Positions 46,262-54,258 of a DNA stretch of 64,000 bases are shown here, in pieces. The position numbers were made by a program, and so were the translations under genes. The notes below the pieces were generated by a model, which saw only the letters and a list, made by a program, of their open reading frames with translations, had not been told where the DNA came from and made no database searches. This stretch comes from Chitinophaga sp. CF418 (GTDB taxonomy: Bacteria; Bacteroidota; Bacteroidia; Chitinophagales; Chitinophagaceae): assembly GCF_900142925.1 (NCBI RefSeq), contig NZ_FRCN01000008.1, forward strand, positions 124,001 to 188,000. The letters run 5' to 3'. Each line of letters begins with the position of its first letter. Within the stretch, counting starts at the first letter, position 1.

Positions 46262-47170
46262 ATGCGTATAGGTATCATCTCCAATTGCGATCAGTTTATT
46301 CCAATGGCATACACACTTGCAAACCAGGGTTTGCAGGTGTGTATCTTTTATGCGCCTTCAGCGGATGTGATCGTTCATCAGAAAGTGACGGGGTTCATAC
46401 AGGCCACCAGTTTACCTTTCAGACAGGAATTGAATCAGGCAGACGATGTGTATCAATGGCTGGAAGATGTAAAACCTGAAACGGTATTTGTGTATGGCTA
46501 CCGGCATTTATTGGATGTAACCCGCTTTCACGGCATACGGGCTTATAATATTCATCCCGGCCCGCTTCCCTCCTTCCGCGGCCCCTCACCTGCTTTCTGG
46601 CAGTTGAAAACGGGGCAACCTACACTGGGATTTACCATTCATGAGCTATCGTCCCGCTTTGATGCAGGAAAGGTGGTATGGACAAGAAGTATTGCCAATC
46701 TTCCGCAATATCATTACGGTATGGTAAATCAACTCTGCAGCCAGTTATGTGTGGAAGGCGTGGCGATTATCTTAAATGCTATACAAGGGCTGGCGCCATT
46801 TCCCGAAATAGCAGCAACGGGTACTGTTGCTGCTTACCATAAACGACCGCAGCTGAAAGATGTACTGATAGACTGGGATAAGATGGATGCAGTAGAAATA
46901 TGTGACCTTATCAGGGCTTGTAATCCCTGGAACAAAGGTGCCCTGACTGTCTTTCAGGGACAGGAAGTAAAGCTGATGGATGGCATGGTGACTGAATTGC
47001 AGACAGCCCATCCTCCAGGAACCATGATGGTCCGGGGAGATGGGTTGTACATTGCCTGTGCCGGCGGCAAAAGTATCAGGTCTAATATGCTATATATGCA
47101 TGACGGCTACTTACCATCCTATCATACAAGCATATACGGACTGAACCATGGCGCCAGACTGGGAGCATGA
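46262..47170 (+). CDS. Formyltransferase-family protein (methionyl-tRNA formyltransferase-like)
   Basis: 302 residues from MRIGIISNCDQFIPMAY. The N-terminal formyltransferase domain carries the catalytic N-x-H (YNIHPGPLPSFRGPSPAFW) and the Asp motif (LSSRFDAGKVVWTRSI); the C-terminal domain (YHKRPQLKDVLIDWDKMDAVEICDLIRACNPW) is as in Fmt/ArnA-type enzymes. It uses 10-formyl-tetrahydrofolate in characterised relatives; the acceptor here is unknown. It is cotranscribed with the tail-collar triplet. Its TGA ends at 47170 and the convergent lasso precursor stop begins at 47171. Confidence 0.85.
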   Translation: MRIGIISNCDQFIPMAYTLANQGLQVCIFYAPSADVIVHQKVTGFIQATSLPFRQELNQADDVYQWLEDVKPETVFVYGYRHLLDVTRFHGIRAYNIHPGPLPSFRGPSPAFWQLKTGQPTLGFTIHELSSRFDAGKVVWTRSIANLPQYHYGMVNQLCSQLCVEGVAIILNAIQGLAPFPEIAATGTVAAYHKRPQLKDVLIDWDKMDAVEICDLIRACNPWNKGALTVFQGQEVKLMDGMVTELQTAHPPGTMMVRGDGLYIACAGGKSIRSNMLYMHDGYLPSYHTSIYGLNHGARLGA

Positions 47171-47302
47171 TCAGGGAGCGCTGATTTCAGAGCCAAAGTC
47201 TGTACCTGCGGCGCCACCGCCTAAAGTAACTTCGTTCACTGCAAGAACTGTCATACCTGGAGTTTCCCATTGGGGTTTGGATTGCATTTGCTCGTTTTTC
47301 AT
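47171..47302 (-). CDS. Lasso peptide precursor (distal copy)
   Basis: 43-residue peptide, too short for ordinary gene calling. The leader starts MKNEQMQSKPQWETPG and ends EVTL; the core is predicted as GGGAAGTDFGSEISAP. Lasso features: W-x-x-P in the leader (where characterised leaders have Y-x-x-P), Thr at the penultimate leader position, Gly at core position 1 and Asp at core position 8, giving an 8-residue macrolactam ring. It is a paralogue of the peptide at 47390, same strand as the cyclase gene, 216 bases away. Assignment rests on motifs and context. Confidence 0.8.
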   Translation of the reverse strand: MKNEQMQSKPQWETPGMTVLAVNEVTLGGGAAGTDFGSEISAP

Positions 47303-47389
47303 AATTGGATATTTGTGTTTGAAAATCTATGTTTGGAGTTCGCGTGTTGATTTTTGCTTTTGGAGTTTAAATATTTAAGCAAATGGAAG

Positions 47390-47518
47390 CTAAGAAAGCA
47401 CCTGGGGATCAAAATCTATACCTGCAGCGCCATCGCCCAACGTAACTTCATTCATTGCAAGAATCATCATACCCGGAGTTTCCCATTGGAGTTTTGATTG
47501 CATTTTCTCGTTTTCCAT
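47390..47518 (-). CDS. Lasso peptide precursor (proximal copy)
   Basis: 42-residue peptide starting MENEKMQSKLQWETPG and ending its leader with EVTL; the predicted core is GDGAAGIDFDPQVLS. It has the same leader W-x-x-P, the same penultimate Thr, Gly1 and Asp8, so an 8-residue ring Gly1-Asp8 and a 7-residue tail. The C-terminal residue is Ser, the residue phosphorylated by the HPrK-like kinase in the paeninodin system; the paralogue ends in Pro. It lies 53 bases downstream of the cyclase gene on the same strand. The two leaders are near-identical while the cores differ at the second residue and in the tail, as expected for a duplicated precursor. Confidence 0.85.
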   Translation of the reverse strand: MENEKMQSKLQWETPGMMILAMNEVTLGDGAAGIDFDPQVLS

Positions 47519-47571
47519 AATCGGATATTTAATCCTGGATACAGGAGCATGGATATTTGAGTAGCTGTAAG

Positions 47572-49410
47572 TTAAGAAAAATTATCTTCAAAAACATAGC
47601 CCTTTTTTTGCAAAGCGGTCACTACCATACTACTGATCACTCCCTGTGTCATTCTGATCATAGCCAGTTCATCTTTACTAACGCAAGCCTGTAAATTATC
47701 TCTGGACAGATAATATCTAAAGCCTGCGTCATAGTCATCTGCTGTAAGCATCGCTGTTATATTTTCCCTGTTATCTTCAATACGGTTAAAAAAATCAGGG
47801 GAATACATACCCTTATCCGTTCTCCACTGTACTTCCGGCGGCAATACGCCCTGCATGGCATGTCGCAGTATACTTCGCTTATAACCTCCATGCACAAACA
47901 ATTCCGGCGGTACATCCATCATAAATTCCAGCACTTGTTTATTCAGTAAGGGAACGGCTGAACGCATGCCATATGCTTCATTACGATTAGCCAGCATGGC
48001 GGGGAACAGTCCCGTACGACCACTACTGATATTTTCAAGCATAGATGCAGTGATGTTCCGTATAGGCCCAAAAGTAAGCGCATCACGGTACTTCCCGTAA
48101 AAATCATCCTGCAGGCCAAGACCGATATGATTGGATTTGGGCTTGTTCATCTTTTTGTACCAGGACGTATGCCTGATGTATTCTCTTTTCAGAATAGGCC
48201 AGAATCGCTTCCTTTCGGTCTTTGAAAAGGTCTTTAATAAGCGCCATGCACTTCCGAATGCACCTTTGCTGATCAGGTTGTAAATAACAGGATTACCTTT
48301 CCAGGACACCCAGTGATCGCCCCCGTAACCGGTAAAGAGCACGCCGATACCTTTATTACGGGCTGCCGCCAGGATGGCATGGTCCATATAGTAAAACACA
48401 TTGGGAAACACTTCGTCCTTTTCAAAAGCAAGCACGGTGTTCTGAAAAGGTCCGCTATCTTCCGCGTGTATATAAGTCTGTATGATGTTAGGGCAAGCTT
48501 TCCCGATGATATCAATATACTTCCTTTCGTCTTCTCCCTGAGCATCTTCCCGCAATACTGAAGAAAAGGCATACAACGGCTTATTCATCTCTGCCAGCAG
48601 CGGGGCAAGTATACATGCAACAGAAGAAGAATCAAGTCCACCGCTCAGCGTAATACCCACCGGCCTGTCTGTCCGGATCCTGTTCCTGACAGCGGTCTTT
48701 AACAACTCTCGCAAACACCCGGTCCATTCACTGAATTTCTTAAAATGATATTTTCCGGGAACAGGCGTCCAGTATTTTTTTAAATGAACAGTATACCTGT
48801 CCAACATGAGCATATTACCTGCACATAAAGCATGTACGTCTTTAGTGTAAGTACCTGCCGGATCTGACTGACGGAAATAATATTCGATCAGGCTGACCTC
48901 ATTAAACACATGCGGGCCGGGTTTCACTGCCAGGATGCCTTTCTGTTCAGAACTGAAGATGAACACCTCCGGGGAATCATAATAATACAATGCCCTGCAT
49001 CCCATCTGATCTGTGGCAATCAACAGTTGCTGCCGTTGTTTATGCCAGATACAAAATACGAACTCACCTTCCAGGTGCTGTATACAATCATTCCCCCACT
49101 TGCGATAAGCATGCAATAACAACAGTTCGTCTGAGGTATCACTACTGACCCCGGTCTGTTCCAGCAGGTAAGCGCTGTTATCGAGCAGGACATCTGCAGC
49201 AATAATAACATCTTCCGAAATAAGTGGCATCATGCCAGTGTCAGGGGTTGCCAACATTTGCAAGCTGCTCTGGCCTATCAGTACATTGTTCTCATGCCAT
49301 ACATGCTGACCATCTATAGCCCTGTGTTGCATCGCCTGGCAAATCATTGCCCCGGTCGCATGGCTCACCGGCTGGCCCTTCTTATTTATTATACCAAATA
49401 TGGCGCTCAT
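47572..49410 (-). CDS. Lasso cyclase (asparagine-synthetase-like, protein C)
   Basis: 612 residues with an N-terminal glutaminase-type fold that starts MSAIFGIINK: Ser stands where asparagine synthetase B needs its nucleophilic Cys2, so glutamine hydrolysis is not expected, as in lasso cyclases. The ATP pyrophosphatase P-loop is SGGLDSS at residues 256-262. This enzyme would adenylate the core Asp8 side chain and close the ring onto Gly1. It is downstream of B2 (4-base gap) and just upstream of the two precursor genes. A true asparagine synthetase is less likely given the neighbours. Confidence 0.9.
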   Translation of the reverse strand: MSAIFGIINKKGQPVSHATGAMICQAMQHRAIDGQHVWHENNVLIGQSSLQMLATPDTGMMPLISEDVIIAADVLLDNSAYLLEQTGVSSDTSDELLLLHAYRKWGNDCIQHLEGEFVFCIWHKQRQQLLIATDQMGCRALYYYDSPEVFIFSSEQKGILAVKPGPHVFNEVSLIEYYFRQSDPAGTYTKDVHALCAGNMLMLDRYTVHLKKYWTPVPGKYHFKKFSEWTGCLRELLKTAVRNRIRTDRPVGITLSGGLDSSSVACILAPLLAEMNKPLYAFSSVLREDAQGEDERKYIDIIGKACPNIIQTYIHAEDSGPFQNTVLAFEKDEVFPNVFYYMDHAILAAARNKGIGVLFTGYGGDHWVSWKGNPVIYNLISKGAFGSAWRLLKTFSKTERKRFWPILKREYIRHTSWYKKMNKPKSNHIGLGLQDDFYGKYRDALTFGPIRNITASMLENISSGRTGLFPAMLANRNEAYGMRSAVPLLNKQVLEFMMDVPPELFVHGGYKRSILRHAMQGVLPPEVQWRTDKGMYSPDFFNRIEDNRENITAMLTADDYDAGFRYYLSRDNLQACVSKDELAMIRMTQGVISSMVVTALQKKGYVFEDNFS

Positions 49411-49414
49411 CAGA

Positions 49415-49825
49415 TCAGCTTTTAAAACGTGCTATAACAATGAATTGATCGGCCTCCTTTGCCCCCGTGATAATCACACCTTCGCTTTCCAGCCATGCAT
49501 GGGCCTGCAGGTCGTCACCAACCTTATTGATGCCAAAGAAAACAATACCGGACATCTTCCTGTAAGTAAGCATGATCTTGCCAGCCAGTGCCTGCTCAAA
49601 ACATCTCGCCCTCCAGGGAGAACAGGCGGCTGCTCTCCTGATGGCAGCTCTGATCCTTTCAGGACGGGGCGTTGTCCTGACATCTGCAGTACTACCGTCG
49701 GTAACGCTCTTACCCAGTAAGGGCGCTATTTTTCTGAAGGGCATAAAAATCAGCATACAGCGGGCGATAGCGATGCAGATCCAGGCTTCTATAAAGAGCA
49801 GCAGCGCTGAAAATTTTCTTCTCAT
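49415..49825 (-). CDS. Lasso leader peptidase B2 (transglutaminase-like)
   Basis: 136 residues. A hydrophobic N-terminal helix (ALLLFIEAWICIAIARCMLIF) is followed by a transglutaminase-like protease core: catalytic Cys75 in WRARCFEQALAGKIML and His109 in LQAHAWLESEGVIITG. This is the split-B arrangement of lasso clusters, in which B2 cuts the leader after B1 delivers it. The start overlaps the kinase stop by one base (TAATG), indicating coupling. Confidence 0.85.
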   Translation of the reverse strand: MRRKFSALLLFIEAWICIAIARCMLIFMPFRKIAPLLGKSVTDGSTADVRTTPRPERIRAAIRRAAACSPWRARCFEQALAGKIMLTYRKMSGIVFFGINKVGDDLQAHAWLESEGVIITGAKEADQFIVIARFKS

Positions 49826-50721
49826 TACAATATTGACGTTACTACATCTAATAATGAATCGGGCTCACACAACACCGGGCGTGACACCTGATGTACAGTG
49901 GCGCATTTTACCATTTTACTGATCACATCGAAACAAAGCGCACGCATAGCTGGCTGCCTGAACAATGTAGATTTATAGACATGTTGCACTACACCGGTAA
50001 ACGCTTCGCTTCCATGCAACTGTTTATGACGTATCACATCAGTCTGCCCTGCATCCAGCAGGATGATCCTCTCAACAGGATAATGCTGTGTATCAAATGC
50101 GCCATGAAAGAAAAAACCATACTTCTCATACCCTGGCACGACAGGAAAGGAGCGGTCGTCCAGTTGTAAGGTTTGCAAAGAATGTTCCCATAATTTAATC
50201 ATAGGATAAGAGGCAACTCCACTGATACGGTCATCGTCGGGCAATTCCTTTAAAACAGTAATATCGTCGCTGAAGATCCTGTACTGCCGCTTCTTCAGTC
50301 CTGCCAGTGTAGTGGATTTACCGGCGCCCGACTGTCCGGCAATAAGTGTCAGCCTGTCATTGACAACAACTGCCGATGTATGCAACGGCACCTGTCTCCT
50401 TTGTTGCAGGATGCCCGCAATAGCTGCGCCTAGTAAAAACAGGCGCACTACCCTGTCTTCCGTATTGGCCGGATGAGGACGAATGATAATCTGCTTGCCA
50501 TCGGCAACATAATAAGCAGCAACATCCTCAACAGAAAAGATCAGCTCATGGTCGTTCACACGATAGGAAATACGGCCTATATCAAAGGCCGTATCCTCAT
50601 CAATGACAGGTATTTCACCAAGGGCAATATTTACATCAGCATACTTAAAATCAAACGGCAACAACTCCGGGAATTCTATTACGGAAGTAATATGCAGGCC
50701 GAAGCCCCAATATTTATACAT
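49825..50721 (-). CDS. HPr-kinase-like protein (lasso tailoring kinase candidate)
   Basis: 298 residues from MYKYWGFGLHITSVIEF. The HPrK/P-type C-terminal core has LHTSAV at residues 113-118, P-loop GQSGAGKST at 129-137 and FSDD at 150-153 for metal. Proteins of this type in lasso clusters (paeninodin PadeK) phosphorylate the C-terminal Ser of the precursor, and one precursor here ends in Ser. It is the first gene of the minus-strand unit kinase-B2-cyclase-precursors. A role in tailoring is inferred from context. Confidence 0.8.
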   Translation of the reverse strand: MYKYWGFGLHITSVIEFPELLPFDFKYADVNIALGEIPVIDEDTAFDIGRISYRVNDHELIFSVEDVAAYYVADGKQIIIRPHPANTEDRVVRLFLLGAAIAGILQQRRQVPLHTSAVVVNDRLTLIAGQSGAGKSTTLAGLKKRQYRIFSDDITVLKELPDDDRISGVASYPMIKLWEHSLQTLQLDDRSFPVVPGYEKYGFFFHGAFDTQHYPVERIILLDAGQTDVIRHKQLHGSEAFTGVVQHVYKSTLFRQPAMRALCFDVISKMVKCATVHQVSRPVLCEPDSLLDVVTSIL

Positions 50722-50788
50722 GGATAGCGAACTATTTCTGGTTGAATAATGTTACAATAGTTATAGTTATACACTCAAGTTATCACTA

Positions 50789-51100
50789 ATGTTCAAACAT
50801 ATGTCAGAAAGTGTACAAATTTCCCTGTGCAGAGAGACAATCGTTCGCAGGAACGAACGGAATTTCCTGGTCAGTCGCATCGGAGAAGAAGTTGTGCTGA
50901 TGGATATACATAATGGCCAGTACATAGGTCTCAATGCTATAGGCAGCGCCATTTGGGAGAAGCTGGAACAGCCCGTGCCTATTCATGAAGTTGTCAATGC
51001 CCTGACAGAAGAATATGCTGTCAGCATGCAATTATGCGAACATGAAACCCTTCTTTTTCTTGAAAAAATGATGCAGCATCAAATGCTCATCGTTCAATGA
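50789..51100 (+). CDS. PqqD-like leader-binding protein (lasso B1, RRE domain)
   Basis: 103 residues from MFKHMSESVQISLCRETIVR (a second in-frame ATG at 50801 is possible). It has the PqqD-like winged-helix RRE pattern: LVSRIGEEVVLMDIHNGQYIGLNAIGSAIWEKLEQP, VNALTEEYAVSMQLCEHETLLFLEKM. In lasso clusters this protein binds the leader (here the W-x-x-P stretch) and hands it to B2 and the cyclase. It is divergent from the kinase gene with 67 bases between starts and precedes the nucleotidyltransferase by 3 bases. A minus-strand TATGTTTG (50801-50794) inside its start is a candidate promoter for the kinase unit. Confidence 0.85.
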   Translation: MFKHMSESVQISLCRETIVRRNERNFLVSRIGEEVVLMDIHNGQYIGLNAIGSAIWEKLEQPVPIHEVVNALTEEYAVSMQLCEHETLLFLEKMMQHQMLIVQ

Positions 51101-51103
51101 TAT

Positions 51104-52216
51104 ATGCGCCAACCCGAGGTTACTATTCTGTTATTATGTTGCCGGGCATACCTGCAAACCAGCTCTATCTCCACGCTATGCACTTTTATATCCAGCCATT
51201 CCATCAACTGGCAAAGGGTATACAAGTTAAGTGCGCGTCACCGGATAAGACCGGTGACCTTTCACGTATTAAACAGGTTGAAGGGTATTGTACCACCGGA
51301 AGCTTTACAGCTGTTCAGAGCTTATTGCCATGAATTTTCCGTATTTGCTTTTGACAGAAAGAGGGTAACAGAATACATTGTCTCCCGCCTGCGACAGCAT
51401 GGTATAACAGCACGGTTCTACAAAGGAATGGACTTTGCCCAGCTGGTATACGGCGATATCGGCATGCGGGAATTTACTGACATGGATATTATCATTCCGG
51501 AAGAACAGGTCTCGACAGTCGTGTCTGTTATGCAGGCTGAAGGATATGAGATGCACCAGGAAAAATATTTCAGCAGTTATCCTGATCATTTCAAATACCA
51601 CATCAAAGAGGTGGTCTTCGGCAAACCTTGTGCGCGTGGCAAATGGTTAAGCTTTGAGTTTCATTACCGGCCTCCGGAAACGCTCACATCCGTTCAGTAC
51701 CAGTTTAACGAGCTGCTGGGAAATGACTATCTATCAGGTATCCCATTTACGCAGGAAGATTATTACCGGCTGATGCTCGTAAACAATGGGGCAAGTGATT
51801 TCTATCCACATCTGCGTTCTTTACTGGATATGGCATTATTGTACCGCCGGGGCCCCTATAAAACGCCACCGGAGCTACAGGGATTTGAAGACCTGTGGAT
51901 GCAATTAGCCGCTGACCTGCTGGGCATTCCGGCAGCCGCACCCCGCTCTGTACCCGGGAAGACTTATCAACTGCTGATGAAGCGGTTACTGGAAGAACCT
52001 CCCCCGGCGGAAAACAAGTTCCTGCAACTGGCGTTTATCAGGCTTACTTTCGTTAGCAGCCTGAAAGCCAAATATGCTATTTTCATACAATATCTGCGAT
52101 TCCTGCTCAGGCCCAACGGGGAAGATGTAATGAGAATCAGGTTACCCTACTTCTTTCTCTATTACTTCACCAAGCCTTTCCGGCTCACCCTTGGTCTCTT
52201 CAGGAGATCAAGGTAA
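51104..52216 (+). CDS. Nucleotidyltransferase-family protein (lasso-associated)
   Basis: 370 residues. The core resembles the uncharacterised nucleotidyltransferase family (NTP_transf_5): ARFYKGMDFAQLVYGDIGMREFTDMDIII, with the D-x-D pair in TDMDI, then SFEFHYRPPETL. Such proteins accompany lasso clusters, including the paeninodin-type with an HPrK-like kinase; their reaction is not settled. It is 3 bases after B1 on the same strand, so coupled. No transporter or lasso isopeptidase gene follows. Confidence 0.75.
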   Translation: MRQPEVTILLLCCRAYLQTSSISTLCTFISSHSINWQRVYKLSARHRIRPVTFHVLNRLKGIVPPEALQLFRAYCHEFSVFAFDRKRVTEYIVSRLRQHGITARFYKGMDFAQLVYGDIGMREFTDMDIIIPEEQVSTVVSVMQAEGYEMHQEKYFSSYPDHFKYHIKEVVFGKPCARGKWLSFEFHYRPPETLTSVQYQFNELLGNDYLSGIPFTQEDYYRLMLVNNGASDFYPHLRSLLDMALLYRRGPYKTPPELQGFEDLWMQLAADLLGIPAAAPRSVPGKTYQLLMKRLLEEPPPAENKFLQLAFIRLTFVSSLKAKYAIFIQYLRFLLRPNGEDVMRIRLPYFFLYYFTKPFRLTLGLFRRSR

Positions 52217-52950
52217 ACCCCGCGTAACGGGTACGCAAGGTTGTACCGGACTTGCTATTATACCTGATTTGCATGATTTTCTTGTTGCCTTCCTATAGTT
52301 CACACTCGCTGAGGAGATGATACAGGTATGGTGCCAGGACAAATTCCCGGTTAAGTCTCGTCTTGATAACGCTTAGACAAGGTCTTAACAATGTTTCTCC
52401 TATGTCCAACTTACGTTCATCCTAGGTTCATGAACGTAAGATGAACGTAAGTTAGACATAGCAGAAACGAGGTTAAAGCGAAGCTTGTACGGAGAATAAC
52501 CGAAGAATTGCCAAGAAAAAGTCAGACTGTCTTTATCCGGTCCTTAATATCAGATCATAAACTTAATTCATTTTAAATCAATTTATTGAACAGCATTATA
52601 AGAAGCCCAAAATGCGTATTCCCCGTATAGGTTTTCGTTGAGTTTCTGTTTAGCTTTGTGATGTGATCAGAAAGATACGGGCCGGTAAATATTCTTACCA
52701 CACTCGTTGTGTTGTCCGGCATCCTTTGGAAAATCCGCGCCATCGGCGCGTCTGAATAAACATTGTATTTCGTTACTGAGGCAGGTATTTCCCCCTGTAC
52801 CACTAAGCGGAATTACTCAAACAGATCTGTTACGGTATAGTATACACTCATGTATGGTAAGTGTAAGCAATGATGGCAGATATGGCAGGTAGCCTGAATT
52901 CGACCTGACGTCAGCCGGTTATTCTCAGGACTGTTAATTTGCAAAAAAAC
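52217..52950. other. Noncoding stretch between lasso cluster and phosphatase gene
   Basis: About 730 bases with no frame of convincing coding character. A 76-codon minus-strand frame at 52573-52803 has no family features. The only clear structure is the long palindrome at 52393-52468. Confidence 0.45.
52393..52468. repeat. Long imperfect palindrome (29-bp arms)
   Basis: Arms at 52393-52421 and 52440-52468 are inverted copies with 27 of 29 positions matching, around an 18-base loop. The loop itself carries another ATGAACGTAA half, so the region holds tandem ATGAACGTAAG units (at 52430 and 52441). It lies between the nucleotidyltransferase and phosphatase genes. It could be a MITE remnant or a structured RNA element. 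Confidence 0.65.
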
Positions 52951-53433
52951 ATGATACAGATTCATCCTAATCTCTTTGTTGGTAATACTGCTGATTGTGA
53001 ATTGAATACTCCGGATGTGGCCGTCGTACATGCCTGTAAGGATCCTTGTCACAGGAGGGCAGTCGGTTATAAAGGAAATCTGCCGTCTACCCATCCCCAT
53101 TACCTGGTGCATCAGGACAACAATCACCTATATCTGAATATGGTAGATATGGAAGATGAATTTGCCGCCCATTTTACCGATCCCATTATGCAGCAGGCCA
53201 TGGCCTTTATTGAAAGGAATATAACTGAGAGACCCGTACTCGTCCATTGTAATCTGGGAATGTCGCGATCGCCTTCGATTGCCTTGCTATATATGGCACG
53301 TAGAGGCTTCATCGGGAATATGTCCTATAGCATAGCCAGAAACGATTTTAAGACGATCTATGCGCCCTATAACCCCGGAAATGGCATTGCCACCTACCTG
53401 AATAGAAATTGGGAGAAACTACTTACTTTCTGA
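52951..53433 (+). CDS. Dual-specificity phosphatase-like protein
   Basis: 160 residues from MIQIHPNLFVGNTADCELNT; the frame also has a TTG at 52939. A DSP/PTP-like fold has the P-loop HCNLGMSRSP (H-C-x5-R-S) and a plausible general acid region near MVDMEDEFAAHFTD. It would dephosphorylate protein or other phosphoesters. It lies 735 bases from the lasso cluster; a link with the HPrK-like kinase is possible but not supported beyond proximity. Confidence 0.8.
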   Translation: MIQIHPNLFVGNTADCELNTPDVAVVHACKDPCHRRAVGYKGNLPSTHPHYLVHQDNNHLYLNMVDMEDEFAAHFTDPIMQQAMAFIERNITERPVLVHCNLGMSRSPSIALLYMARRGFIGNMSYSIARNDFKTIYAPYNPGNGIATYLNRNWEKLLTF

Positions 53434-53853
53434 TTCTATTTTTCTTCAGAATGTCAAAAAATATTACCTTCGTTGTCAATAGCTATTAACGATCCCCAAT
53501 TAACCATATTATTTCTTTTTTTGAATTTGCTATCATAGTCAATCGTAAGATCGGAATACACCTTTATCGCTCAATAACCAAACTGTTTCTATGTAATAAA
53601 AGCTGAGTCTTATTGTTCAAGTGATTTTTCAGTTAATTACTGTTTCCATATCCATGAATGAACTTTTCATGCGGTGAGAGTTATGCATTTTCCTTATCAC
53701 AGGAAAGGAATCACAACAAATATCGAAGTACTATTACAGATCACCGGCATACCAATACCATGGCCATTATGGAGAACTGATCATCACGTTTTTTCCCTAC
53801 ACATGAACATTTAATCTTATTATCCGGCACCCTCCGGATAACAACTACCACTT
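53434..53853. other. AT-rich intergenic stretch
   Basis: About 420 bases after the phosphatase gene with stop codons in all frames at short distance and no hairpin, repeat or RNA gene recognised. Confidence 0.4.
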
Positions 53854-54091
53854 ATGATAAAAAATACGTGTGCTGTATTGCTACTGCTATTGGCAGGATG
53901 CTCAGCTTGTAAAAAAGAGAATATCCTTATCCGATATTCACAATGGGAAAACTTTAATAAGTGGAATTTGTTACTACTACATATAGCCCAATGCAGCGAC
54001 ACCCGGCTCCTATGATTCGGAAGTGCAGTATATGAAAGAATGGCTCACTAAAAGGATCAAATGGATGTACACTGAGATTAATAAGCTATAA
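53854..54091 (+). pseudogene. Decayed CotH-like lipoprotein remnant
   Basis: A 53-codon frame (53854-54015) begins with a lipoprotein signal, MIKNTCAVLLLLLAGCSACK (lipobox LAGC), and continues RYSQWENFNKWN. In another frame, 53987-54091, the sequence reads PNAATPGSYDSEVQYMKEW and ends RIKWMYTEINKL before TAA, which matches the C-terminal end pattern of CotH-kinase-type proteins (SYD-x-E-V-Q-Y-x-K-x-W-L-x-x-R-x-x-W-M). The whole central part is missing and the frame is broken. I read it as the two ends of one former gene joined by a deletion. Similarity to CotH is from pattern memory. Confidence 0.6.
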
Positions 54092-54258
54092 TAGCGTGCA
54101 TAAGAACATATCCTACGAAGGACAACCTCCTTCCCAATAAGAATGCAATAAGTAGCCTGTACCCAGGAAGCATAGGTACATGGATCGACCGGACCTGCTC
54201 CAGACGGCATTCCCCGCTCTGTAAGGCTTTTTACCCTGACAATCTTAAAAAAAATAAC

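Noticed and set aside
47148..47378. Plus-strand frame of 76 codons over the distal lasso precursor
   Set aside because: It is antisense to the precursor and overlaps the formyltransferase end; no motif supports it.
52573..52803. Minus-strand frame of 76 codons in the gap after the lasso cluster
   Set aside because: No domain, signal peptide or start context; judged noncoding.
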